13,250 bases of DNA from Clostridiales bacterium (GTDB lineage Bacteria > Bacillota > Clostridia > Oscillospirales > Acutalibacteraceae). Under the pieces are notes generated by a model that saw only the letters and a list, made by a program, of their open reading frames with translations, was not told the DNA's origin and made no database searches. How positions within the stretch are numbered: the first letter of the stretch is position 1; the number at the start of each line of letters is the position of its first letter. Below, in pieces: positions 7,189-13,250 of the stretch. The stretch lies in contig JAAZGX010000057.1 of NCBI GenBank assembly GCA_012511005.1, forward strand, positions 1 to 13,250, written 5' to 3'. The position numbers were made by a program, and so were the translations under genes.

Positions 7189-8391
7189 ATGGCAAAACAG
7201 AAGTTCGAAAGAACCAAACCACATGTAAATATCGGAACGATAGGTCATGTTGACCATGGTAAGACTACTCTTACCGCAGCTATCACAAAGACGCTTGCAT
7301 TAGCGGGCGGTGCCCAATTTATAGACTATCAAAACATTGATAAAGCACCGGAAGAGAAAGCACGCGGAATTACAATCAACACATCTCATGTTGAATATGA
7401 AACAGAGGCTCGCCACTACGCTCATGTTGACTGCCCCGGACACGCCGACTATATCAAAAATATGATTACAGGCGCGGCACAGATGGACGGTGCAATTCTT
7501 GTTATCGCCGCAACGGACGGGCCTATGGCTCAGACAAAGGAACATATCCTTCTTGCTCGTCAGGTAGGAGTTCCCTCAATCGTTGTTTTCATGAATAAAT
7601 GTGACCAGGTTGACGACCCGGAGCTTATAGAGCTTGTTGAAATGGAAATTCGTGAAACTCTTTCTGAGTATGAATTCCCGGGTGACGATATTCCGATTAT
7701 TAAGGGTTCTGCTCTTGAGGCTCTTGAGTACACAGGCACAGACCTTGAAGACCCCAAAGTTCTGCCGATAGTTGAGCTTATGGCGGCTGTTGACTCTTAT
7801 ATCCCGACACCTGAAAGAAAATCCGGCCTTCCTTTCCTTATGCCCGTTGAAGATGTTTTCACAATCACAGGGCGCGGCACCGTTGCTACCGGCAGAGTAG
7901 AGCGCGGTCAGCTTAAAACCGGTGATGAGCTTGAAATCGTAGGACTTAAAGAAGAGAACAAGAAGACTGTATGCACAGGTGTTGAAATGTTCCACAAAAT
8001 TCTTGACTATGCCGAGGCGGGAGATAATGTCGGCGTTCTTCTTCGCGGTATTCAAAGAACAGAAATTGAGCGCGGTCAAGTACTTTGCAAGCCCGGCACT
8101 ATCAAACCATACACGAAGTTCCGCGGTCAAGTCTATGTACTCTCCAAGGAAGAGGGCGGCCGTCATACACCGTTCTTTAACAACTATCGTCCGCAGTTCT
8201 ATTTCAGAACGACTGATGTTACAGGCATCATAAACCTTCCCGAAGGTGTTGAGATGTGTATGCCCGGCGACAATATTGAGATGGATGTTGAGTTAATTAC
8301 TCATATCGCCATTGAAGAGGGCTTACGCTTTGCTATCCGTGAAGGCGGACGCACAGTCGGCTCAGGCGTTGTTATTTCTATTAACGAGTAA
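7189..8391 (+). CDS. tuf: Elongation factor Tu
   Basis: EF-Tu delivers aminoacyl-tRNA to the ribosomal A site as a GTP complex. The 400-residue product shows G1 GHVDHGKT (19-26), G2 RGITIN with T62, G3 DCPGH (81-85, with catalytic H85), G4 NKCD (136-139) and G5 SAL (174-176). Domains II and III follow, with conserved GRGTVATGRVERG and HTPFFNNYRPQFYFRTTDVTG, and the protein ends VVISINE. The ATG at 7189 has a strong AAAGGAGG (7175-7182) at the right spacing. It is the last gene of the str operon and is followed by an intrinsic terminator. The S10 ribosomal-protein operon that follows tuf in Bacillus is not here. Whether a second tuf copy exists elsewhere cannot be judged from this window. Confidence 0.98.
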   Translation: MAKQKFERTKPHVNIGTIGHVDHGKTTLTAAITKTLALAGGAQFIDYQNIDKAPEEKARGITINTSHVEYETEARHYAHVDCPGHADYIKNMITGAAQMDGAILVIAATDGPMAQTKEHILLARQVGVPSIVVFMNKCDQVDDPELIELVEMEIRETLSEYEFPGDDIPIIKGSALEALEYTGTDLEDPKVLPIVELMAAVDSYIPTPERKSGLPFLMPVEDVFTITGRGTVATGRVERGQLKTGDELEIVGLKEENKKTVCTGVEMFHKILDYAEAGDNVGVLLRGIQRTEIERGQVLCKPGTIKPYTKFRGQVYVLSKEEGGRHTPFFNNYRPQFYFRTTDVTGIINLPEGVEMCMPGDNIEMDVELITHIAIEEGLRFAIREGGRTVGSGVVISINE

Positions 8392-8407
8392 AACACGACA
8401 AAATTAT

Positions 8408-8438
8408 CGGCAGGAAGAAAACTTCCTGCCGGTTTTTT
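8408..8438 (+). terminator. Intrinsic terminator of the str operon
   Basis: A perfect 10-base-pair stem, CGGCAGGAAG (8408-8417) with CTTCCTGCCG (8422-8431), closed by an AAAA loop, is followed after one G by six Ts (8433-8438). It starts 17 bases after the tuf stop. Read on the minus strand the same stem is followed by ATAATTTT, a weaker U-run, so it may also end the converging lipoprotein transcript, whose stop codon is 16 bases away. Confidence 0.93.
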
Positions 8439-8447
8439 GTATTATTT

Positions 8448-8960
8448 TTATGCTGCCGGTTTTAGATATTTCATTGAAACCCAGCCTCCCGTATCGGCAT
8501 AAACTACATAACCCCAATCGTCCTTAACGGCAATAACTTCAACCTTGGCCCCTTTAGGGATACTGCGGATAGTTACATTATCATCTGCAGCGGAGGGTTT
8601 TAGCCGCAGACTTAAAGGGTCAGTAACAGTATTCACAATATAATTGCCTGTCTTGTAGCTTTCAGTTGAGCCGGACTGGGCAGGCTGACCGTTATCTGGT
8701 TGACCGTAGTTAACAGAGGAGGAAATACTTGAACCAGTGTTCGCAGAATTTGCACCGTCAGAAGTGCTGTCAGTAGTCGTATTGCCGTTTTCTGTGCTTG
8801 AGCCGTCATTCTGCGGCAGCGTGTACGGGGGAATTTCACTTGATTGCTCAAGTGTGTTTGTAGATGTATTTTCGTTTTTACCTAACGGTCCGTCACAACC
8901 GACAAAAATGGCGCTTATAAGTACAAGGGAAATCGCTATTAAAAAAAACTTCTTTTTCAT
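8448..8960 (-). CDS. Lipoprotein with C-terminal bacterial SH3 domain
   Basis: This is a predicted exported lipoprotein of 170 residues. The N-terminus is a lipoprotein signal peptide: MKKK, a hydrophobic run to about residue 20 and a lipobox FVGC ending at C22, the expected lipidated cysteine (Phe at -3 is less common than Leu). Residues 23-105 are a low-complexity linker rich in Ser, Thr, Asn, Gly and Gln, typical of a flexible tether outside the membrane. Residues 107-168 (YIVNTVTDPLSLRLKPSAADD to GGWVSMKYLKPA) match the SH3b pattern, with the characteristic LxLRxxPS start and GWV end. Such domains often bind peptidoglycan or other wall polymers. No catalytic domain is present, so it may be a wall-binding or scaffolding factor (inference). 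Its AGAAAGGA (8968-8975) is 7 bases upstream. It lies 21 bases after the GNAT gene and is likely co-transcribed with it. Confidence 0.85.
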   Translation of the reverse strand: MKKKFFLIAISLVLISAIFVGCDGPLGKNENTSTNTLEQSSEIPPYTLPQNDGSSTENGNTTTDSTSDGANSANTGSSISSSVNYGQPDNGQPAQSGSTESYKTGNYIVNTVTDPLSLRLKPSAADDNVTIRSIPKGAKVEVIAVKDDWGYVVYADTGGWVSMKYLKPAA

Positions 8961-8981
8961 ATTAATGTCCTTTCTGAATTT

Positions 8982-10148
8982 TTATACATTATCCGCTGCG
9001 GGAATAAAAAACGGAATAGGTAAAAGTGCGGCAAAACTTTTTGGCAAATTGTCAACTCTAATAGGCGAAATTCCAAAAAACAGCCTTATAGCGCTTAAAT
9101 GCGAAAGCTCAATGTCAGCTTTTTTATCTGTATAATCAACAGTTATGTTGTTGTTTTTAACCTTGATATGTAAATTCTCTTTATTTGCATAACCGTCTAT
9201 TAAAAAAGTGCATTCCGTATCAATAAGCGGTGTAAACTCTGCCTTATTGCAAAGGAGCGCATAAAGCGTGTTTCTAAAGTTAAATACTGTCATATTCGTG
9301 GAGCTTTCAATACTGCACAACTCCGCAGTTTCTGAAAGAAAGTGTAAAACCTCATTATGAAAAGGTGCAACAGGCACATTTACACTGCCTTCTTTCGCGT
9401 GCTTTAACAGAGCAAGAAAAGCATGCTTAATATCAGAATAGTCTAATAACATAAATTCTAAAACATAGTCCATACCCTCTCCGTAAGTGAAATATCCCTT
9501 AAATTCACCGTTTTTTAAGAGTACATATGGCAAGCTGCGCCACGAGCATAAACAGTCATAAAATTTATCAAAGGGTCTGTTAAAGCGATAGGCTTTAGTA
9601 AGATACAAGTTGTACATTTTTTTAATTAAAGCCGTGTTACCGGGCTTTACGGGAACTGCCTCAAAATCCGTATAAATTTCATTTTTAAAAGCGTGGCGAA
9701 TATTTGTTTTGGAAATATTATAATTATAATAAAATCCGCCATGTTCATATGAATAATAAGCGTACCGTTGCCTTTGACCGCCTAAGTATGATAAGTCCGC
9801 GTTAGATTTAATCATATCGTCTAAAGCAAGATTCATACAGTCAGACATATATCCTTTCCCGCGGCTGTCAAGCGAAACGGCGACATTTCCTACCCCGCCG
9901 CAGCGAAGTGTATTGCTTCCAACCGTTAAATCTTCATAAAAAACACCGACAGCTCCTTTTATGTCGTCGCCCTCGCGAACAATCATATTGTTTAATGCTG
10001 GGTTGTACTCTGTTTTATATAGCTTGGGCAGGGTTTTGCGAAAGTCAAATCTTGTACTGTCTTTAGGAGCAAAAACCGTGTTAATCATACTTACAAGCTT
10101 TTCGTTTTCTTCTTTTTGCGCTCTTCCTTTATAAATACTATCCGTCAT
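8982..10148 (-). CDS. Eis-like GNAT N-acetyltransferase
   Basis: This 388-residue protein looks like the Eis type of acetyltransferase: an N-terminal GNAT domain, a second GNAT-like domain without an obvious cofactor motif, and a C-terminal region resembling the sterol-carrier (SCP2) fold. The acetyl-CoA pyrophosphate-binding motif is VAVSLDSRGKGYMSDCM (89-105, with R96-G97-x-G99). It is followed by a tyrosine-rich segment (YYSYEHGGFYYNY, 131-143) fitting the later GNAT motif around the catalytic Tyr. In Eis proteins the C-terminal carboxylate takes part in catalysis; here the chain ends AADNV. The substrate cannot be deduced: family members acetylate aminoglycosides, other amines or protein lysines. 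The ATG at 10148 has only a weak AAGG (10159-10162). It is the first gene of a two-gene minus-strand unit with the SH3 lipoprotein. Confidence 0.8.
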   Translation of the reverse strand: MTDSIYKGRAQKEENEKLVSMINTVFAPKDSTRFDFRKTLPKLYKTEYNPALNNMIVREGDDIKGAVGVFYEDLTVGSNTLRCGGVGNVAVSLDSRGKGYMSDCMNLALDDMIKSNADLSYLGGQRQRYAYYSYEHGGFYYNYNISKTNIRHAFKNEIYTDFEAVPVKPGNTALIKKMYNLYLTKAYRFNRPFDKFYDCLCSWRSLPYVLLKNGEFKGYFTYGEGMDYVLEFMLLDYSDIKHAFLALLKHAKEGSVNVPVAPFHNEVLHFLSETAELCSIESSTNMTVFNFRNTLYALLCNKAEFTPLIDTECTFLIDGYANKENLHIKVKNNNITVDYTDKKADIELSHLSAIRLFFGISPIRVDNLPKSFAALLPIPFFIPAADNV

Positions 10149-10185
10149 TATTTACCAGCCTTTTTTCTTTCAAATCCACAAGAAA

Positions 10186-10214
10186 ATATTAACACAACAA
10201 ATACCATAAGTCAA
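10186..10214 (-). promoter_or_regulatory. Promoter of the GNAT-lipoprotein unit
   Basis: Read on the minus strand: -35 TTGACT (10214-10209), a 17-base spacer, then -10 TAATAT (10191-10186) preceded by an extended -10 TGT. The predicted transcription start is near 10179, about 30 bases before the GNAT ATG. Confidence 0.8.
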
Positions 10215-10239
10215 TAAAAGGAAAGCGACAAATGTATAT

Positions 10240-10278
10240 AAAAAAGCCCTTTATCAGAGCATAAAACGCTTGTTTTTT
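10240..10278. other. Terminator-like A-tract/stem/T-tract element between divergent genes
   Basis: Six As (10240-10245) precede GCCCT (10246-10250), which pairs with AGAGC (10256-10260) through one wobble pair. A GCTTG then leads into six Ts (10273-10278). On the minus strand the small stem runs straight into TTTTTT, the layout of a weak intrinsic terminator; on the plus strand the T-tract follows less closely. It lies in the 257-base gap between the divergent GNAT and ruvC genes. Apart from this element, the promoters and two AAGCTT repeats (10293-10298, 10321-10326), I see nothing else in that gap. Confidence 0.3.
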
Positions 10279-10284
10279 CTTATG

Positions 10285-10313
10285 TTGACGGCAAGCTTCA
10301 ATTTATGTTAAAT
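10285..10313 (+). promoter_or_regulatory. Possible second upstream promoter for ruvC
   Basis: TTGACG (10285-10290), 17 bases, then TTAAAT (10308-10313): five and four matches to the sigma-A consensus. It lies upstream of the stronger ruvC promoter. The region is AT-rich, so this is tentative. Confidence 0.3.
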
Positions 10314-10338
10314 TAAAATTAAGCTTTATTAAATTTCC

Positions 10339-10367
10339 TTGCCCTACTTAAAGCTGTGTGGTATACT
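10339..10367 (+). promoter_or_regulatory. Promoter of the ruvCAB-glmM operon
   Basis: TTGCCC (10339-10344), a 17-base spacer and TATACT (10362-10367) with an extended -10 TG at 10359-10360. The predicted start of transcription is near 10374, about 32 bases before the chosen ruvC start. This excludes any ruvC start that overlaps the -10 region, such as the in-frame GTG at 10358. No Firmicute SOS box (CGAAC-N4-GTTCG type) is visible nearby. Confidence 0.78.
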
Positions 10368-10390
10368 ATTTAAATGATATTATCTTATTG

Positions 10391-10397
10391 AAAGGGG
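10391..10397 (+). promoter_or_regulatory. Ribosome binding site fixing the ruvC start
   Basis: AAAGGGG is followed 8 bases later by TTG (10406), which opens the family-typical N-terminus MVILGIDPG. This is the deciding evidence for a TTG start. Confidence 0.78.
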
Positions 10398-10405
10398 TTG
10401 CAGTC

Positions 10406-10900
10406 TTGGTTATTCTCGGTATAGACCCCGGCTATGCGATAGTTGGCTGCGGTATAGTGAATTTCAACGAAAACCGATTTTCGCTTATGGGATACGGCGC
10501 GGTAAAAACAAAGGCGCATACTCCTTTTAATTGCCGGCTTGAAAAGATTTATGATGATGTTTCAGAGCTTATAAAAAAGTTTAATCCGGACGCTGTGAGC
10601 ATTGAGAAATTATTTTTCAACAGTAACCAAAAGACGGCTATTGATGTCAGTCAGGCGCGGGGAATATGCATTCTTGCAGCTCAAAAAAATCGTGTGCCTA
10701 TTTTTGAATATACGCCGCTTCAGGTTAAACAAAGCGTAGTAGGCTATGGCAGAGCTGATAAATGTCAGGTACAGGAAATGGTAAAGGTACTGCTCTGCCT
10801 TGAAGAAACACCTAAACCGGACGATGCGGCAGATGCGTTGGCGCTTGCTATTTGTCACGCTCATACGAGCGGCTCGCTTCTAAATTACAAAGGGGAGTAA
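10406..10900 (+). CDS. ruvC: Holliday junction endonuclease RuvC (TTG start)
   Basis: RuvC is the dimeric endonuclease that resolves four-way Holliday junctions during recombinational repair. From the TTG at 10406 the product is 164 residues, within the usual range. It starts MVILGIDPGYAIVG, as the family does. All four catalytic acidic residues are present: D7 in GIDPG, E67 in SIEKLFF, and D140 and D143 in DDAADALALAICH. The QxxAI/QARG helix region (QKTAIDVSQARG) and EYTPLQVKQSVVGYGRADKCQV are also characteristic. The in-frame GTG at 10358 would extend the protein by 16 residues but falls upstream of the predicted transcription start. The TAA at 10898-10900 is one base from the ruvA ATG, implying translational coupling. 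Presence of RuvC argues for Clostridia rather than Bacilli. Confidence 0.95.
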   Translation: MVILGIDPGYAIVGCGIVNFNENRFSLMGYGAVKTKAHTPFNCRLEKIYDDVSELIKKFNPDAVSIEKLFFNSNQKTAIDVSQARGICILAAQKNRVPIFEYTPLQVKQSVVGYGRADKCQVQEMVKVLLCLEETPKPDDAADALALAICHAHTSGSLLNYKGE

Positions 10901-10901
10901 A

Positions 10902-11507
10902 ATGTTTTACAGTTTAACAGGTAATATCATATATAGGGATGAAAATTCTGTCGCCCTTTCATGCGGCGGAGTATCGTTTCGTTGTTTTACGACATATAAC
11001 ACCCTAAGTAAGATAGGCGGGAATGACGGCGCCGTCACACTTTTTACACATCTTAATGTGCGTGAAGATTCACTTGATTTATACGGATTTTATAATATAG
11101 ATGAGCTTGATGTATTTAAGCTGTTAATAGGGGTTTCGGGAATAGGACCCAAAGCGGCGCTCTCTATACTATCTGAATTTACACCGGATTTATTAGCGGT
11201 ATCAGTAGCGTCGGGCGATTCAAAATCACTTACAAAAGCGCAGGGTATAGGCGCAAAGCTTGCACAAAGGGTTGTGTTAGAGCTAAAGGATAGGCTTGGC
11301 TCGTATAGCGGCAGCGAGCAGAACACCAATTTAGGAGCAGTTAGCGCCGTTTCTGAAATGTCGAACACACAAAGCGCTGTTTCGGCACTCGTGGAATTAG
11401 GATATTCGCAAACTGAGGCAACGCTTGCGGTAAGCAAGCTTTCACCCTCTTTAAGTGAAGAGGAGCTTATAAAAGCAGCGTTAAAAAGCTTTATATCTTT
11501 TTTGTAA
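10902..11507 (+). CDS. ruvA: Holliday junction branch migration protein RuvA
   Basis: RuvA forms the tetramer that binds and flattens the Holliday junction and recruits RuvB motors. The 201-residue product shows all three domains. The N-terminal OB-fold domain is about residues 1-62 and includes the acidic pin VRED (E55-D56), which keeps duplex DNA out of the junction centre. Two helix-hairpin-helix motifs follow, at about 74-91 (LLIGVSGIGPKAALSILS) and 109-126 (SLTKAQGIGAKLAQRVVL). After a flexible linker (about 133-155) comes the C-terminal three-helix RuvB-binding domain (VSALVELGYSQTEATLAV to LIKAALKSF). The ATG follows the ruvC stop by one base, with an AGGGGAG ribosome binding site inside the end of ruvC. 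It is followed after 20 bases by ruvB. Confidence 0.96.
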   Translation: MFYSLTGNIIYRDENSVALSCGGVSFRCFTTYNTLSKIGGNDGAVTLFTHLNVREDSLDLYGFYNIDELDVFKLLIGVSGIGPKAALSILSEFTPDLLAVSVASGDSKSLTKAQGIGAKLAQRVVLELKDRLGSYSGSEQNTNLGAVSAVSEMSNTQSAVSALVELGYSQTEATLAVSKLSPSLSEEELIKAALKSFISFL

Positions 11508-11527
11508 TAATAAAGGCGGTATATTAA

Positions 11528-12586
11528 ATGGATGACTTTTTTGCAGCCGATTTTGAGCGCGTAGTCGCTCCGGAGGAAACGAGCCTTGACGAGGGTATTG
11601 AAATTAGCCTTCGTCCTAAAACACTATCCGAATATATCGGTCAGGAAAAGGTTAAGGATAATCTAAAGGTCTATATGGATGCTGCTTTAGGCAGAGAAGA
11701 AAGCCTTGACCATGTTTTAATTTACGGTCCTCCCGGGCTTGGAAAAACCACTTTAGCCGGCATTATAGCAAACGAAATGAAAGGGCAGTTTCGTGTAACT
11801 TCAGGTCCTGCCATTGAAAAGCCGGGCGACCTTGCGGCGCTGCTTACAAATCTTAATGACGGCGATGTTCTTTTTATAGATGAGATACACAGACTGCCGC
11901 GCACGGTAGAGGAGATACTTTATCCCGCGCTTGAGGATTACGCTATTGACATAATAATAGGAAAAGGGCCGTCTGCACGCTCGTTAAGGCTTGATTTGAA
12001 ACATTTTACTCTCGTAGGCGCCACCACAAGAGCGGGGCAGCTCTCAGCTCCTTTAAGGGACCGTTTCGGTGTAATTTTAAGACTTGAAACATACAGTCCT
12101 AAAGAGCTGTCAAGAATAGTAACGCGCAGTTCGGGAATACTCGGAATTGATATTACAAGTCAAGGTGCAATTGAACTTGCTTCCCGCTCAAGAGGTACAC
12201 CAAGAATAGCAAACAGACTCTTAAAAAGGGCGCGGGATTTTGCACAGGTTTCGGGTGACGGCGAAATTACGGACGATATAGCAAAACAGGCGCTTGACAG
12301 AATGGAAATAGACGAGTTAGGGCTTGATATGATTGACCGCCTGCTTTTAAAAGCTATGGTAGAAAACTATAACGGCGGTCCCGTTGGGCTTGAAACAATA
12401 GCGGCTGCTATCGGCGAGGAGTCTATAACTATTGAAGATGTTTACGAGCCTTATCTTATGCAAATAGGATTTTTATCAAGAACGCCGCGCGGAAGAAAAG
12501 TAACACCGGCGGGATATCGTCATTTGGGATTAAATTATCCCGATTTAGAGGACAGTGAGCAGATATCTCTATCGTGTGACGACTAA
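11528..12586 (+). CDS. ruvB: Holliday junction ATP-dependent DNA helicase RuvB
   Basis: RuvB is the AAA+ hexameric motor that pulls DNA arms through the RuvA-bound junction. The 352-residue product has Walker A GPPGLGKT (67-74), Walker B LFIDEIH (115-121), sensor 1 in LVGATTRAG (162-170) and the arginine-finger segment APLRDRFG (174-181, finger probably R177). Sensor 2 lies around GTPRIANRLLKRARDFAQ, and a C-terminal winged-helix DNA-binding domain ends near FLSRTPRGRKVTPAGYRHLG. The beta-hairpin that contacts RuvA lies between the Walker B motif and sensor 1 (roughly residues 130-158). The ATG at 11528 follows AAAGGCGG (11512-11519) by 8 bases. A short acidic tail (LEDSEQISLSCDD) extends past the conserved end. 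It is the third gene of the ruv operon. Confidence 0.97.
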   Translation: MDDFFAADFERVVAPEETSLDEGIEISLRPKTLSEYIGQEKVKDNLKVYMDAALGREESLDHVLIYGPPGLGKTTLAGIIANEMKGQFRVTSGPAIEKPGDLAALLTNLNDGDVLFIDEIHRLPRTVEEILYPALEDYAIDIIIGKGPSARSLRLDLKHFTLVGATTRAGQLSAPLRDRFGVILRLETYSPKELSRIVTRSSGILGIDITSQGAIELASRSRGTPRIANRLLKRARDFAQVSGDGEITDDIAKQALDRMEIDELGLDMIDRLLLKAMVENYNGGPVGLETIAAAIGEESITIEDVYEPYLMQIGFLSRTPRGRKVTPAGYRHLGLNYPDLEDSEQISLSCDD

Positions 12587-12603
12587 ACGAAAGGGGCAGT
12601 ATT

Positions 12604-13250
12604 TTGGGCAGATTATTTGGAACGGACGGCGCAAGGGGAATTGCTAATAAAGAGCTTACCTGTGAGCTTGCTATGCAAATCGGCAGAGCGGCAGCTATGG
12701 TTTTAGCACAGCATAGCACAAAAAAACCGCGAGTATTAATAGGCATGGACACAAGAGCATCCTCACAAATGCTTGAGGCGGCAATAAGCTCGGGACTTTG
12801 CTCTGTCGGTGCGGATGTTTTGCTTTTAGGCGTTGTTCCTACTCCCGCGGTTGCGTATCTTGTAAAAAGGTATTCATATGACGCAGGCATAATGATTTCC
12901 GCTTCACACAATCCTTGTGAATATAACGGCATTAAAATATTCCAGTCAAACGGCTATAAGCTGCCCGATGAATTAGAAGAAGAGATTGAAGCTATTATAC
13001 TTGACCAAACGAAAACCCCGCCCGTAAAAATAGGCGGCTTCGTCGGCAGAATAACGAATTCAAGAACGGCAAGGTACGATTATACGGAATACTTGAAAAG
13101 CTGTGCCGAAACGCCAGTAAAAGACTTGAAAGCGGCGTTTGACTGTGCAAACGGCAGCGCAAGCGTAATAGCGCCGGAGCTTTTTATGTCTTTGGGGGTT
13201 GACTGTTTATTTATTTCAGCCCATCCAAACGGTATAAACATTAACGAAAA
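12604..13250 (+). CDS. glmM: Phosphoglucosamine mutase, N-terminal part (runs off the window)
   Basis: GlmM converts glucosamine-6-phosphate to glucosamine-1-phosphate, a cytoplasmic step towards UDP-N-acetylglucosamine and the cell wall. The frame is open from TTG 12604 to the right edge, giving 215 codons of a protein usually near 450. It begins MGRLFGTDGARGIAN, the standard GlmM N-terminus. The phosphoserine loop ISASHNP has its active-site serine at S101. FDCANGSAS and HPNGININ mark the start of domain 2; the metal-binding loop lies beyond the window. The serine-loop context and the GTDGARG start favour GlmM over phosphomannomutase. The TTG start is supported by AAAGGGG (12590-12596) at 7 bases. 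It is 17 bases after ruvB with no terminator between, so it is probably in the same operon. Confidence 0.93.
   Translation, partial: MGRLFGTDGARGIANKELTCELAMQIGRAAAMVLAQHSTKKPRVLIGMDTRASSQMLEAAISSGLCSVGADVLLLGVVPTPAVAYLVKRYSYDAGIMISASHNPCEYNGIKIFQSNGYKLPDELEEEIEAIILDQTKTPPVKIGGFVGRITNSRTARYDYTEYLKSCAETPVKDLKAAFDCANGSASVIAPELFMSLGVDCLFISAHPNGININE

Noticed and set aside
7576..8166. A 196-codon open frame antisense to tuf
   Set aside because: It lies wholly inside the certain tuf gene on the opposite strand, has no ribosome binding site I can see and no recognisable domain. Codon bias in highly expressed genes commonly leaves such frames open.
10232..10264. An 11-codon mini-frame (MYIKKPFIRA) with a fair Shine-Dalgarno upstream of ruvC
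   Set aside because: No convincing plus-strand promoter lies upstream of it, and it overlaps the terminator-like element. One short frame in AT-rich DNA is expected by chance.
10149..10405. An SOS (LexA/DinR) box upstream of ruvC
   Set aside because: ruv genes are damage-inducible in several bacteria, but no GAAC-N4-6-GTTC arrangement is present in this gap.
12456..12932. A 158-codon open frame antisense to the ruvB-glmM junction
   Set aside because: It overlaps two well-supported genes, and its translation has no familiar motif. It is a shadow of the coding strand.
1..13250. Mobile elements, CRISPR arrays, toxin-antitoxin or phage-defence genes
   Set aside because: No transposase, integrase, direct-repeat array or defence-type domain is visible. 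All intergenic gaps are under 260 bases and explained mainly by control elements.

Overview
This window comes from the chromosome of a Gram-positive bacterium, most likely an anaerobic Firmicute of the class Clostridia. The evidence is the gene order rpoB-rpoC-rpsL-rpsG-fusA-tuf, an S12 with the Gram-positive internal insertion, a beta' subunit of about 1200 residues without the large enterobacterial trigger-loop insertion, strong AGGAGG-type ribosome binding sites, TTG and GTG starts on several core genes, and a RuvC resolvase (Bacilli normally use RecU instead). No species is claimed.

Layout. Positions 1-88 are the acidic C-terminal end of rpoB, followed by rpoC to 3733. A strong extended -10 promoter at 3769-3797 then starts the str operon: rpsL (S12, TTG start), rpsG (S7, GTG start), fusA (EF-G) and tuf (EF-Tu), closed by an intrinsic terminator at 8408-8438. 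Two non-coding stretches of this operon are unusually structured. One is the rpsL leader, with a hairpin at the predicted 5' end and interlocking inverted repeats that fit an H-type pseudoknot. The other is the rpsL-rpsG spacer, with three successive hairpins before the S7 ribosome binding site.

On the minus strand, between the translation genes and the recombination genes, lies a two-gene unit read from a near-consensus promoter at 10186-10214: an Eis-like GNAT acetyltransferase (8982-10148), then a small lipoprotein with a C-terminal bacterial SH3 domain (8448-8960). It converges on tuf and shares the tuf terminator region.

From 10339 onward a plus-strand operon with its own promoter encodes the whole Holliday-junction machinery, ruvC-ruvA-ruvB. 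RuvA binds the junction, RuvB drives branch migration and RuvC cuts. It continues after 17 bases into glmM (cell-wall amino-sugar synthesis), which runs off the right edge.

Most of the window is conserved housekeeping sequence. I see no mobile element, CRISPR array, tRNA, rRNA or defence system. The best candidates for something under-described are the two RNA structures in the str operon. The GNAT/SH3-lipoprotein pair is the only accessory-looking coding content. All structures were found by eye, with no folding or database search.
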